The notes under the pieces are model-generated. The model did no database searches. It had not been told where the DNA came from and was given only the letters and a program-made list of their open reading frames with translations. The position numbers and the translations under genes were made by a program. Shown here piece after piece: positions 25,287-34,285 of a stretch of 37,400 bases of DNA. The DNA comes from Arsenophonus sp048493715 (lineage in GTDB: Bacteria; Pseudomonadota; Gammaproteobacteria; Enterobacterales; Enterobacteriaceae): NCBI GenBank assembly GCA_048493715.1, contig JBGDCZ010000027.1:1-37400 (forward strand). Direction: 5' to 3'. The first letter of the stretch is position 1, and each line of letters starts with the position of its first letter.

Positions 25287-26492
25287 CTAAAAAGAAAATG
25301 GAATATGTACGGAATTACCATCTCTGTTTAAATCTAATCCGTTAAAATCAATGTGACTAACAACATAACCATTATCTAACTGGCTATGATATTTAAGTCG
25401 TACACCATTACTTAACTCAACAAAAGGTGCTTTACTGTTACCTCCATAGCTAACAACCTGACCAGGAAGATAATCACTTAAATTTTCGCGAACAGGGATA
25501 TTTTCAATTCGTACATTCATATGCTGCTCAGATGAAGCAGAAAGTGAAGCTACTACCTGATTTATTTTCTGTTCCTTATCCGCTTGGCTCAAGCCAGTGA
25601 TAATGATGCAGTTTTGGCGAGGCTCAACCATCAATCCATTTAATAACCCTTTATTCCGTAATGCATCGATTAATTGCTGACTAAAACCACCAACAGCATT
25701 GCTTACTTGCCAATGACGTAAACCATTTAATTGGGCTAGTTGTTGGGTAACTGTATCCCATTGTTTGCCGGACTGAATTGTGCCTGAAATAATAATATCT
25801 CCTGCCTCTTTACCGGTTGTTACCTCCGCCTGCAGATAACCGTTAGCAACCAGAACTGACTGCACATTTGCCACGAGTTGTTCAATACAAATTGTCTTGT
25901 CACGAAAACGAATGCCATGAAATTTCAATTCGCTTTCCAGTCGTGACAATGTGATAAAGTTGTTACAATAACCACTCAACGTTAAGACACCATTACTATC
26001 CCATTGCGTCTGTATCTGTGCTAATTCAGGTGCCAATAGCTGCCGTTTTAACCAAATATGTGGCTCAAACTGGTTGGCTGATGTTGGTGGTAATAACAGT
26101 AGAAATAAACTTACCAACCCGATGGATAGCGAAAATCCCAACCACAGTAATAAACGCCATTTAGTTTTGCCGGCCAGTTTGGCCTTCGGTAATGGACGCC
26201 ATTGTAATGCTTCATCTGCTCGCCCAATCATAAAACCGATACCTGCCAGAACAATGACTTGATTTAGCGGAATTGTCATCGGGCCAGTATGCATGCCACC
26301 TTCAACTAATACCGTCATCGGCTGATTAAGCGTAATCCCCTGTGACAGCACCGTCAGTGATAAGGAGGTGTGACCCGCTAATGGTGCTATAATGTCACCA
26401 TCTATTCCCATGGTCAGATCACCCTCAGGCAGAAATAATTCTCGCCCTTGCATCGGACCATTTAACCATAGCAATTTATAATCACTTGCCAT
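25287..26492 (-). CDS. sctD: T3SS inner-membrane ring protein SctD
   Basis: The 401-residue homologue of SsaD/YscD (about 403). A cytoplasmic FHA-like domain (residues 5-95, MASDYKLLWLNGPMQGRELF at the start) docks SctK; a single membrane helix is at 112-134; periplasmic ring-building domains follow, e.g. VLTLSGYCNNFITLSRL and DIIISGTIQSGKQW. Its ribosome binding site AAGGAGGT is made of the last two glycine codons of sctC. Intact. Confidence 0.95.
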   Translation of the reverse strand: MASDYKLLWLNGPMQGRELFLPEGDLTMGIDGDIIAPLAGHTSLSLTVLSQGITLNQPMTVLVEGGMHTGPMTIPLNQVIVLAGIGFMIGRADEALQWRPLPKAKLAGKTKWRLLLWLGFSLSIGLVSLFLLLLPPTSANQFEPHIWLKRQLLAPELAQIQTQWDSNGVLTLSGYCNNFITLSRLESELKFHGIRFRDKTICIEQLVANVQSVLVANGYLQAEVTTGKEAGDIIISGTIQSGKQWDTVTQQLAQLNGLRHWQVSNAVGGFSQQLIDALRNKGLLNGLMVEPRQNCIIITGLSQADKEQKINQVVASLSASSEQHMNVRIENIPVRENLSDYLPGQVVSYGGNSKAPFVELSNGVRLKYHSQLDNGYVVSHIDFNGLDLNRDGNSVHIPFSF

Positions 26493-26494
26493 GA

Positions 26495-27961
26495 TTAACC
26501 TCCTTGATTGACAGGCTCTGCTTTAATCAAAAACAAACGTATAACACTCTGTTTGCTGCGATCCTCACTTCTGAACAAACCTCCAATCAATGGCAAATCG
26601 CCTAATAATGGAATTTTATTTTGCACTGTCTGGTCTTTATCTTGTACAAAACCACCAAGTAATAAACTTTCACCAGTATTCAATGTTGCTTGTGTCGCTA
26701 TCTCTGAATTCTGTACTTGCGGTAATGGCTCACTATCATTAACAGCCTTCGCTTGCTGACCGTCTTCGATATTGAGTGATAACATGACTTTTTTCCGACC
26801 ATTGCTATCAATCAATCTTGGGGTAACACGCAGTAATGAGCCAGCTGTTACCGATTCCAGTTTTGCTACCTTATCGCCCTGTAATTTAGTATAAAAAGTG
26901 ATATTTTTATCTAACACGGCTTGGACATTATTAAGTGTCACCACTGACGGACGAGAAAGTATTTTTGCTTTAGAAGTTTTCTCTAATGCATTCAAGCGCA
27001 CCATAAAATTGCCTGTATTACCAATGACCGTTGAAAAATTGTCACTGCCTGATGTGCCTTGGTTAAAAGAAATAGTTCCCCCACCAATTTTGGCATTTGC
27101 CGACCAATCAATACCTAACTGGTTAAAATCTGAAGCATCTACATCAATAATTGTCACAGAGACTTCAATCATTGTTGGTGCAATATCCAGCTGTTTAATC
27201 AGCGTGCTATAAAGCCCCATATCGTGTTTATTACTACTAACCACTACCGCATTCTGCCTTGGATCGGCAGCAAATGCGGTTGTATCTAATTGAGTATTTG
27301 CGCCACTTACATTACTTTGATTCATCTGTTTCAAGACACTGACAATACCCGGCACTGTTACATTTTGTTTACGATATTGATAAATAGTATCCGTTGCTGA
27401 AGCATATTTAAGCGGAAAAATGCGTATTGAACGTTGTGTCTGAATGCTTTGTTTTGCCTCTTGATCAATCTGGCTAATAAATTTGGTTACTTTATTAATA
27501 CAATCTGGCACGCCGTAAACCTGGAGCGCATTCAACCCATTGATTGACTTAACTTGACAACTATTTTTATCTAAAAAACCCGCTTTTCCCATATAGCTCA
27601 ACGCACGTTCACTTGATAAAGCACTAAGCGAAACGATTTGATTATTCATCTCTTGTGCTTTATAAACATGTAATACATCGCCATCGTAATACCACACTAA
27701 ACCATACTGTTGCGCCAAAAATGCCAGGATCTCCTTCGGTGTTTTATTCTCAATTCGGCCACTGAAGGTATCTTGTATCTGGCCACTAATATCCATAGGA
27801 ATACCATAAGAATTACCAATATCTCTTATTACCGATGTGAGCGGTGTTCCGCGGCTCACATAAACAAAGGGCTCATTATCGTTCCAATGGATGGAAGAAA
27901 TTGGTGCTGCCTGCGCAACAGTGGTTGTTAATAAAAATAAGCACCAGAGTTTTTTTTTCAT
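26495..27961 (-). CDS. sctC: T3SS outer-membrane secretin SctC
   Basis: The ATG at 27961 overlaps the ssaB stop as ATGA, follows GGAG, and begins a clean signal peptide (MKKKLWCLFLLTTTVAQA, cleavage before APISS); a frame start 16 codons earlier would spoil it. The 488-residue product (SsaC is about 497) has N-terminal ring domains (SLSALSSERALSYMGKAGF, then ALQVYGVPDCINKVTKFI) and the secretin barrel core with LLRVTPRLIDSNGRKKVMLS and ESLLLGGFVQDKDQTVQNKI, ending with PLIGGLFRS. It forms the outer ring. No separate pilotin gene is seen in the window. Confidence 0.97.
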   Translation of the reverse strand: MKKKLWCLFLLTTTVAQAAPISSIHWNDNEPFVYVSRGTPLTSVIRDIGNSYGIPMDISGQIQDTFSGRIENKTPKEILAFLAQQYGLVWYYDGDVLHVYKAQEMNNQIVSLSALSSERALSYMGKAGFLDKNSCQVKSINGLNALQVYGVPDCINKVTKFISQIDQEAKQSIQTQRSIRIFPLKYASATDTIYQYRKQNVTVPGIVSVLKQMNQSNVSGANTQLDTTAFAADPRQNAVVVSSNKHDMGLYSTLIKQLDIAPTMIEVSVTIIDVDASDFNQLGIDWSANAKIGGGTISFNQGTSGSDNFSTVIGNTGNFMVRLNALEKTSKAKILSRPSVVTLNNVQAVLDKNITFYTKLQGDKVAKLESVTAGSLLRVTPRLIDSNGRKKVMLSLNIEDGQQAKAVNDSEPLPQVQNSEIATQATLNTGESLLLGGFVQDKDQTVQNKIPLLGDLPLIGGLFRSEDRSKQSVIRLFLIKAEPVNQGG

Positions 27962-28344
27962 CTTCTTATACTCCGATAGCGCACTGGTGGCGATGTTACA
28001 GGTTGACACAAACCTTCTTCCAAAAATTTAGCTAATGCTAGGTGACTAAAAATAGATTGAATAAGTAGCTCGTCATCAATATCTTTATCGTATACTTGCC
28101 AGAGCACCCAATTAGAACGTCGATAATCTAGGCCCATATTTCTTCCTTCTGGACAGCAAACAAGTAATAAACTTGCTTGTTGATACCACATTTTGCTTTT
28201 GGCGGGCATTATCTGAACACCAACTGTTGTACCGAAAGAAGATGGTAGCCAATGAGCATTTCTGCCAGTACAAATTGCGTTCCAATCGCTTTCTATTTTT
28301 TCGACAATCTCAAACAATCCCGTTGCTGCAAATCTTTCTATCAT
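27958..28344 (-). CDS. ssaB: SpiC/SsaB-like T3SS regulator of secretion order
   Basis: The ATG at 28344 follows AAAAAGGTGACC at normal spacing and gives 128 residues, close to Salmonella SpiC/SsaB (about 133); an in-frame start 27 codons upstream lies inside the promoter box and is rejected. Similarity is modest; the clearest match is the C-terminal helix DDELLIQSIFSHLALAKFLE against the SpiC segment with HLAL. SpiC acts with SsaM and SsaL to time effector release. It is the first gene of operon A, divergent from ssrA, which is exactly the SPI-2 layout. Confidence 0.8.
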   Translation of the reverse strand: MIERFAATGLFEIVEKIESDWNAICTGRNAHWLPSSFGTTVGVQIMPAKSKMWYQQASLLLVCCPEGRNMGLDYRRSNWVLWQVYDKDIDDELLIQSIFSHLALAKFLEEGLCQPVTSPPVRYRSIRR

Positions 28345-28398
28345 TGTCTGGTCACCTTTTTTATCTGTTAACAAGTATGAGTAATACAATATCTTTGT

Positions 28399-28422
28399 CG
28401 TATCAGGTAAATACCTTAATCT
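28399..28422 (-). promoter_or_regulatory. Palindromic operator-like box upstream of ssaB
   Basis: Coding strand TTAAGGTATTTACCTGATA, core GGTATTTACC at 28406-28415, 62 bp before the ssaB start and about 135 bp before the divergent ssrA start. It differs from the ssaM copy mainly in the outer bases. It may serve both directions. Confidence 0.7.
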
Positions 28423-28549
28423 CATCGAGATATAAACAGATTAAAAAATAAATAGAGAAATTAGAGTGGATTCTCAACCGCAATTTGCGTTATTGTTAAT
28501 AAATTGTATGTATGACTTGGCGCATACGTTCTAGGATAAGAGAGTAATT

Positions 28550-31348
28550 ATGAATACACATTGGTGTTCGTCCTTAGTGACTAAACTCACCTTTGCCTTT
28601 ATTTCGGTACTCATTAGTTTATGGATACTTATCGAAATAAATTTTTATAACAATATATATAATGGTGCCATACAACATATTCTTATGACCTATCACCAAA
28701 CGAGTGAAATTCGGGCTCATTTGAATCGTAACCTGTTTAAACAGGCAATTATTGACATTCAGCAATTAGAGCGCCGTATTACTGAATCTCAGTTTGAATG
28801 CCTGCACATTCCTAATCAAAATGAACTGGTTGCTCGACAAATTAATATTGGCTCTCATCCCATGAAAACAAATGTGACTAATCTATGGGCACTACAAACA
28901 TTTGGCACTTCAGGTCAACAAAGATATATTGACACATTTATCATTGAACCAGGTAAGAATATAGCTATTTATGCACTATCCACCATCGAGCGTAATAATT
29001 TAACTAAACGGATAACTGAGATTTCAGCACTGGCAAAGCAACCAACCACAGATGGTTTTCGTTGGAGTGAGCCACTATATGATGCCAAAAGCAAACGTTC
29101 TTACATACTAATGAGTTATAGTCCTCTATCGCAAAAATCTAATCAACAACAAGTCGGTTTTGTCATTGATATTAATGATATATTGGATGTTTCTAATATT
29201 TATCATGCCAGTGATATGAATTTTTTCCTTACTCCCAAAGGCGTTCTATCCTTCAATCATCAGCTAGATATTTCTAAAAATGAGATGGCTGATATTAGAA
29301 TGCTAATCCCGACTTATACTCATCTTTTAGGATCGCTTTATGGCATCGATATTGGCAATTATTATGCAATATCAGAACAAATCGATGGACCAAATTGGCA
29401 ACAAATTACTTTAATACCTAAAGCACGGATTAAACAGATAGCATATAATCCTTTTGTCCATGAATTGAAATGGTCCTTATTGTCTTTTGTTATTATGACC
29501 ATTGTCATGTTGTGGATCTTATGGCAATACTTGGCAAAACCTATTCGTCATTTTGTTAATATTATTAAACAGGATGTCCAACCAACCTTTAGTCGCCGTT
29601 TACCGGAATCACGTAAAGATGAGCTTGGTGATATTGCCCGCGCATACAATGCATTACTTGACACTATCAAACATAGTTATGATGAATTGGAAAACAAAGT
29701 GGCAATGCGTACCATTGAACTAACTGAAGCCAAACAATTGGCTGAGCGGGCTACCGCTCGTAAAAGTGAGCATCTTACCACTATCAGTCATGAGCTACGT
29801 ACTCCACTTAATGGTATCACTGGATCACTAGAATTATTGCAAAACACACCGCTTTCCGAAAAACAAGCTAATTTACGTAATACTGCTTATACCTGTGCTA
29901 AATCGTTGCTCAGTATTATTAACAATATATTAGATTTTTCTCGTATTGAAGCTGATCAAGTTGAATTAAACCTTCGCCGCTATCCGATCCTAAAAATTGT
30001 TGACGATGCTATGGTGACGATTCAACCTCACTTAGTAGATAAACCGGTTAAATTACACTGCATAGTCAATAATGATGTGCCAGAATCTTCAAATTTAGAT
30101 TCATTAAGAGTACAACAGATTTTAGTAAATCTCTTGGGCAATGCGGCAAAATTCACTGAACAAGGGCATATCATCCTAACGATTAAAGTAGAAAAAAAAC
30201 AGCTCTGCTTTTATATAAAAGATACCGGCCCGGGGATAAAAAAAGGGGATCAAGCATGTATATTCCAACCTTTTGTTCAATCATCACACTATAAAGTTGG
30301 AACGGGGCTTGGTCTCTCCATTTCTGAGAAAATCGCGATTATTATGGGCGGAAATATTACCCTCAAGAGTGATTATGGCTATGGCTCAACATTCATATTT
30401 CGCATGCCTTTACTCGAACCCAGTTCACCCATGCGTTTGCAGCCAGAACCTATCATTGCACCTCATAGACTACACGCACAAATTGCTTTGTGGGGTAGTC
30501 AGGCTAAGGATGGCAATAATCCCTTACTTGAAAGTGAAGAATTAACCTATTTGCCATGGCGATTGTGGAAACAGCTGTATGAAATCCAACATGGTATTTC
30601 TCTACCCTCTTCGTCAATATTATTCAAAACGATAATACCCTGGAAGCTGAAAATACTTCTAGTCGATGATGTTGCCACTAACCGTGACATTATTAGTCAA
30701 ATGTTAATTGAGCTTGGTCAAATGGTTTATACTGCTGACAGTGGTAGAGCGGCGCTCAGTCTGGGTAAAAAACATATTTTTGATTTAGTATTGATGGACA
30801 TACGGATACCCGATATTGACGGTTATCAAACTACTCGGTTATGGCGCAAAAGTAATGTAATCTTAGATGCTGAGTGTCCAATCGTTGCACTTACCGCAAA
30901 CGCTAATCCAAGCGAGCATGAAAAAACAATATCGTTAATGAATGGTTACTTGACTAAACCGGTATCACTCGAGCAATTAGCACAATGTATTGAGATGGCC
31001 GCCGAAATTCAAATCGATCGCGATATGCAACCTGAAGTCAACTGCGATAATGCTGAACCCATCATGAAACTTTCTGAAAACGAGTTTAACCAACGACTCG
31101 CTCAGCACTTTTCTGATATGATCAAACGTATTCAACAATGCCTGGATACACATAATTGGGAAGATCTACGTAACCTTTTACATAACATAAAAGGTAGCGC
31201 AGCCCTTACCGGTTTTGAAAATATATCAAAAACCGCAGCTCAGTTAGAAAAACGTCTGGAAACACAAGAATATCTTTTTAGTGACGAACTTGAGGTCTTA
31301 TTAACCGCACTAGAATATAATCAATCATTAATACATCACGGCCCGTAA
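28550..31348 (+). CDS. ssrA: SsrA-like hybrid sensor histidine kinase
   Basis: A 932-residue tripartite kinase (SsrA is about 920). N-terminal membrane helix (about 12-30), a periplasmic sensor region, a second helix (about 305-325, LLSFVIMTIVMLWILWQYL), a HAMP linker, then a dimerisation domain with phospho-accepting His414 in ISHELRTPLNG, an ATP-binding domain (LVNLLGNAAKFTEQG; DTGPGIK; GTGLGLSI), a receiver with Asp750 in LVLMDIRIPD, and a C-terminal HPt domain with His878 in LLHNIKGSAALTG. All phosphorelay residues are present. It controls the T3SS through SsrB. An AGAGAG precedes the ATG. Transcribed away from ssaB as in SPI-2. Confidence 0.96.
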   Translation: MNTHWCSSLVTKLTFAFISVLISLWILIEINFYNNIYNGAIQHILMTYHQTSEIRAHLNRNLFKQAIIDIQQLERRITESQFECLHIPNQNELVARQINIGSHPMKTNVTNLWALQTFGTSGQQRYIDTFIIEPGKNIAIYALSTIERNNLTKRITEISALAKQPTTDGFRWSEPLYDAKSKRSYILMSYSPLSQKSNQQQVGFVIDINDILDVSNIYHASDMNFFLTPKGVLSFNHQLDISKNEMADIRMLIPTYTHLLGSLYGIDIGNYYAISEQIDGPNWQQITLIPKARIKQIAYNPFVHELKWSLLSFVIMTIVMLWILWQYLAKPIRHFVNIIKQDVQPTFSRRLPESRKDELGDIARAYNALLDTIKHSYDELENKVAMRTIELTEAKQLAERATARKSEHLTTISHELRTPLNGITGSLELLQNTPLSEKQANLRNTAYTCAKSLLSIINNILDFSRIEADQVELNLRRYPILKIVDDAMVTIQPHLVDKPVKLHCIVNNDVPESSNLDSLRVQQILVNLLGNAAKFTEQGHIILTIKVEKKQLCFYIKDTGPGIKKGDQACIFQPFVQSSHYKVGTGLGLSISEKIAIIMGGNITLKSDYGYGSTFIFRMPLLEPSSPMRLQPEPIIAPHRLHAQIALWGSQAKDGNNPLLESEELTYLPWRLWKQLYEIQHGISLPSSSILFKTIIPWKLKILLVDDVATNRDIISQMLIELGQMVYTADSGRAALSLGKKHIFDLVLMDIRIPDIDGYQTTRLWRKSNVILDAECPIVALTANANPSEHEKTISLMNGYLTKPVSLEQLAQCIEMAAEIQIDRDMQPEVNCDNAEPIMKLSENEFNQRLAQHFSDMIKRIQQCLDTHNWEDLRNLLHNIKGSAALTGFENISKTAAQLEKRLETQEYLFSDELEVLLTALEYNQSLIHHGP

Positions 31349-31355
31349 CAGGGCC
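31340..31355. terminator. Hairpin between convergent ssrA and ssrB
   Basis: GGCCC/GGGCC 5-bp perfect stem with a 6-nt loop containing the ssrA stop codon. There is no U tract on either side, so it may only slow polymerase at the convergence point. Confidence 0.3.
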
Positions 31356-31361
31356 AAGCTG

Positions 31362-32006
31362 TTAGAATCCCATTCTGTGCGCCCATTTCATCAAATCAGC
31401 TACACTATGCGCATCTAGTTTCCTCATAATATTCATGCGATGTGTTTCAACTGTTTTTAAGCCTATCACTAATGCTTCAGCAATATCACGATTACGCTTG
31501 CCTTCGAAAATAAGCTTAAGTACCTGTTTTTCTCGATGGGTTAATACTGGAATATCCCCATTTTCAACTCCTTTCAAGGCAACAATTTTTGCTACATCCA
31601 AATTAGGATCGATGAAAAACTTACCTCTACCCACGCTTTTAATTGCCGCTATCAGCGTACTTTTCGAGCCATGTTTTAATACATACCCATTAGCACCAGC
31701 ATCAAGAGCATCACGTGCTTTTCGTTCTTCTTCAGAAGCAGTCAATACAATTACCATTAATTTTGGCCAACGTTTTCTTAATTGGCGAATGGCTTCAACA
31801 CCACTCATGCCAGGTAAACTTAGATCCATTATTACAAGGTCTGGTTGTAATTTTAAACATGCATCATATACACCAAGACCATCAGTAACAAATCCGACTA
31901 ACTCCAGATCGGAGTAGGGGGCAAGACAGCTTTTTAAGCCATCAAAGATCAAGTCATGATCATCCACCACAACGATCTTGATTCGTTTCAAATCCCCAGT
32001 AATCAT
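31362..32006 (-). CDS. ssrB: SsrB-like response regulator (NarL/FixJ family)
   Basis: A 214-residue protein similar throughout to SsrB (212). The receiver has acidic pocket VVDDHD and phospho-acceptor Asp61 in LVIMDLSLPGMSG; the LuxR-type DNA-binding helix-turn-helix is LTHREKQVLKLIFEGKRNRD followed by GLKTVETHRMNIMRKLDAHS. The Salmonella redox/nitrosylation Cys203 (in LLNCARRM) is a tryptophan here (MKWAHRM). It is convergent with ssrA, 13 bp apart tail-to-tail, whereas in SPI-2 both run the same way. GGGGAAG precedes the ATG. It is the likely binder of the box found before the structural operons. Confidence 0.93.
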   Translation of the reverse strand: MITGDLKRIKIVVVDDHDLIFDGLKSCLAPYSDLELVGFVTDGLGVYDACLKLQPDLVIMDLSLPGMSGVEAIRQLRKRWPKLMVIVLTASEEERKARDALDAGANGYVLKHGSKSTLIAAIKSVGRGKFFIDPNLDVAKIVALKGVENGDIPVLTHREKQVLKLIFEGKRNRDIAEALVIGLKTVETHRMNIMRKLDAHSVADLMKWAHRMGF

Positions 32007-32112
32007 TTAACTTCCCCATCTTGGTTTTTGTCACACTTGATACCCTATATTCATAACCTCAAGCGATGGAGGAAACTACTTTAATAAGTAAAAACAATGC
32101 AACTTATTATTC

Positions 32113-32153
32113 ATTATAACGCTTATCATTCATACAACTAAAAGAGTGATAAG
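32113..32153 (-). promoter_or_regulatory. Possible ssrB promoter with overlapping inverted repeat
   Basis: On the minus strand a consensus TATAAT (32118-32113) lies about 105 bp before the ssrB ATG. Upstream of it CTTATCA and TGATAAG (32122-32128 and 32147-32153) form a perfect 7-bp inverted repeat, 18 bp apart, spanning the -35 region. The -35 itself is poor (TTAGTT), as expected for an activator-dependent promoter. The repeat also lies after sctU but lacks a U run, so a terminator is less likely. Confidence 0.4.
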
Positions 32154-32177
32154 TTTCAAATTCTTATAAACAAATAA

Positions 32178-33227
32178 TCAATCATCACTATCGTAACGAA
32201 GATCCATAACAAAGCGCAATAATTCAGCAACCGGTTCAAACAAACTCTCTGGGATCATTTGCCCGGTTTCTACTTGTTGAAATAGTGCACGCGCTAGTGG
32301 AATATTTTCGACCATTGGAATACCTGCTTTTTCTGCTAGTTTCACAATATGTAGTGCCATATTATCCCGAAATTTTTCAAGTACTTGAGGTAATGGAGTA
32401 ATTCCAGCTTGGTAATAAAGACAAACGACTATATGGGTTGGGTTGCGAACAATCACTGTTGATTTTCTAACATTAGCAACCACTGAATTACTCGTTACTT
32501 CTCGTTGTATTTCACGACGCTTTTGCTTAATTTGAGGATTACCTTCTGTTTCTTTAAACTCTCGCTTTGTATCCTCCTTCGACATTTTTAACTCTTTCAT
32601 CACATGATAATATTGAAATCCATAATCTGATATGGCAAACACAATATAACAAACTAAAAACCCCCCCCATAACCATTGAATTAGAGTAAAAGTTACCGTT
32701 ACACCACAGTCAATACCACAAGTTGGCAAATATTGAAATAGGTTTACATAATAATCTAGCAAATAATAAAAAACTAAAGTTAGTACAATTACCTTTAAAA
32801 GGTTCTTACTAAATTCAAAAAGATTTTTCATCGAAAAAATCTGTTTAGCATTTTTAATAATATTCATTTTATTAAAACTAAATTCCAAACTTTTATATGC
32901 CCAAATTGGTCCAGTTTGAACAAGACAACTTAAGCCAATTGTGACAATTAATATAATCACCAAACCAACCATAAAACGTAACAGCAACATTATAAATGAA
33001 CCGACAATTGTTTTAGCCGCTACATCGATTGGTAAAGACAGAGAGCTAACGGTCAATATAACCAATTCACCAATCGCATTAAATAAAGTATGCCCTTCAA
33101 CGATAAAATAACCGAAAATTACGGCCATTTTTAATACTGTTACTATTTCATTGCTTTTAATAACTTGTCCTTTTTGACGCGCCTCATTTATCCTCTTTTG
33201 TGTCGGCTTTTCCGTTTTTTCAGCCAT
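32178..33227 (-). CDS. sctU: T3SS export-gate switch protein SctU
   Basis: Homologue of SsaU/FlhB (SsaU about 352): start MAEKTEKPTQKR at 33227, following GAGGAT; an in-frame start six codons upstream overlaps sctT but is less likely. Four membrane helices occupy about residues 28-210; the cytoplasmic part has the self-cleaving NPTH at about 262-265 (VIVRNPTHIVVCLYY) and ends near FEPVAELLRFVMDLRYD. Cleavage switches export from early to late substrates with SctP. Last gene of operon D. Confidence 0.97.
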   Translation of the reverse strand: MAEKTEKPTQKRINEARQKGQVIKSNEIVTVLKMAVIFGYFIVEGHTLFNAIGELVILTVSSLSLPIDVAAKTIVGSFIMLLLRFMVGLVIILIVTIGLSCLVQTGPIWAYKSLEFSFNKMNIIKNAKQIFSMKNLFEFSKNLLKVIVLTLVFYYLLDYYVNLFQYLPTCGIDCGVTVTFTLIQWLWGGFLVCYIVFAISDYGFQYYHVMKELKMSKEDTKREFKETEGNPQIKQKRREIQREVTSNSVVANVRKSTVIVRNPTHIVVCLYYQAGITPLPQVLEKFRDNMALHIVKLAEKAGIPMVENIPLARALFQQVETGQMIPESLFEPVAELLRFVMDLRYDSDD

Positions 33228-33232
33228 TAATA

Positions 33233-34015
33233 TCATCCTCGCCAAAGTTGGAATAAAGTTGAAACTTGTTTTTCAAATTGTTGGATTTTCATAAAATAGT
33301 GATCAAATGCAAAATACATACTCACTAAAAGAAGAAACACAACTAATACGCTTTTTATTGGCATGGACAGAAAAAAAACATTAAGCTGCTCTACCGAACG
33401 ATTAATCAGTCCTAATGCTACATCTACTAAAATCATTACCACCATGGCAGGTAGAGTAAAACTTATACAAAGTTCTAACATCATTCGCCACTGCTGCTCA
33501 ATAAATAACAACATTGATGAATTAAATGATAACGGCGCATTTGGGGGTAACACATTGTAGGAATGATAAAGCGCAGTGAGTAAGGCATTAAAACCACCGG
33601 AAACCAAAAACAAGACACTCAATATTTGGGTAAATAGCATTCCAAAAATAGAAGATTGCAATCCCATTAAAGGATTTAAGATGGTTGACATAGAGGCACC
33701 GCGCAGAGTATCGATGATAAATCCCGCCATATCAATAGCCCAAAAAGGAATGGCCGCGCAAAAACCAAGCACTAATCCAATAAGCAACTCTTCACTGTAT
33801 AGAAACACTATTTCTGACAGGCTTTGATGAGCGAAATCAATTGGCATGGTCTTAATTATCGGCGCGATGGGCAAAGCAAACACTAATACCAAGCTATTAC
33901 GAATTAAACTACCACCCATCGCTCCCCCTTTAAACAGCGGCAATAATAGTAACATTCCTAGAGGTCGCATCATGCTTAATGCCAACCATGGCACCATTTG
34001 CATTAGGCTATTCAT
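33233..34015 (-). CDS. sctT: T3SS export-gate protein SctT
   Basis: A 260-residue membrane protein like SsaT/FliR (about 259), with helices throughout and family motifs GMLLLLPLFKGGAMGGSLIR at the N-terminus and FWAIDMAGFIIDTLRGASMS in the centre. It forms the export pore with SctR and SctS. It starts 9 bp after sctS and ends 5 bp before sctU. Confidence 0.96.
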   Translation of the reverse strand: MNSLMQMVPWLALSMMRPLGMLLLLPLFKGGAMGGSLIRNSLVLVFALPIAPIIKTMPIDFAHQSLSEIVFLYSEELLIGLVLGFCAAIPFWAIDMAGFIIDTLRGASMSTILNPLMGLQSSIFGMLFTQILSVLFLVSGGFNALLTALYHSYNVLPPNAPLSFNSSMLLFIEQQWRMMLELCISFTLPAMVVMILVDVALGLINRSVEQLNVFFLSMPIKSVLVVFLLLVSMYFAFDHYFMKIQQFEKQVSTLFQLWRG

Positions 34016-34024
34016 CTAATCCTC

Positions 34025-34285
34025 TTATTTACCTATTTGATCAAAAGATAAAATAGCGTAGTTAAGTAGCGCACTCCCCATCCAGTGGTAACTAACCGCC
34101 AAGGTTATACAGACAGCTATTAATTTAATAAGAAATTGCAATGTCTGGTCTTGTATTTGTGTGAGAGCTTGTAATATGCTCACCAATAATCCAGTAAGGG
34201 ATGCCACAATCACTATCGGTAACGAGAGTAGCAGCACAATCCATAACAACTCCGAAGTAAAATGAATAATGGTGGACTCATTCAT
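34025..34285 (-). CDS. sctS: T3SS export-gate protein SctS
   Basis: Start taken at MNESTIIHFTSELLW (34285), which overlaps the sctR stop as ATGA; a 13-codon longer frame is inside sctR. The 86-residue, two-helix product matches SsaS/FliQ (88), with the highly conserved block ILQALTQIQDQTLQFLIKL. It closes the export pore assembly with SctR and SctT. Confidence 0.96.
   Translation of the reverse strand: MNESTIIHFTSELLWIVLLLSLPIVIVASLTGLLVSILQALTQIQDQTLQFLIKLIAVCITLAVSYHWMGSALLNYAILSFDQIGK

Noticed and set aside
28345..28425. Longer N-terminus for the SpiC-like gene
   Set aside because: It would start inside the palindromic box; the ATG at 28344 has a good ribosome binding site and gives the SpiC size.
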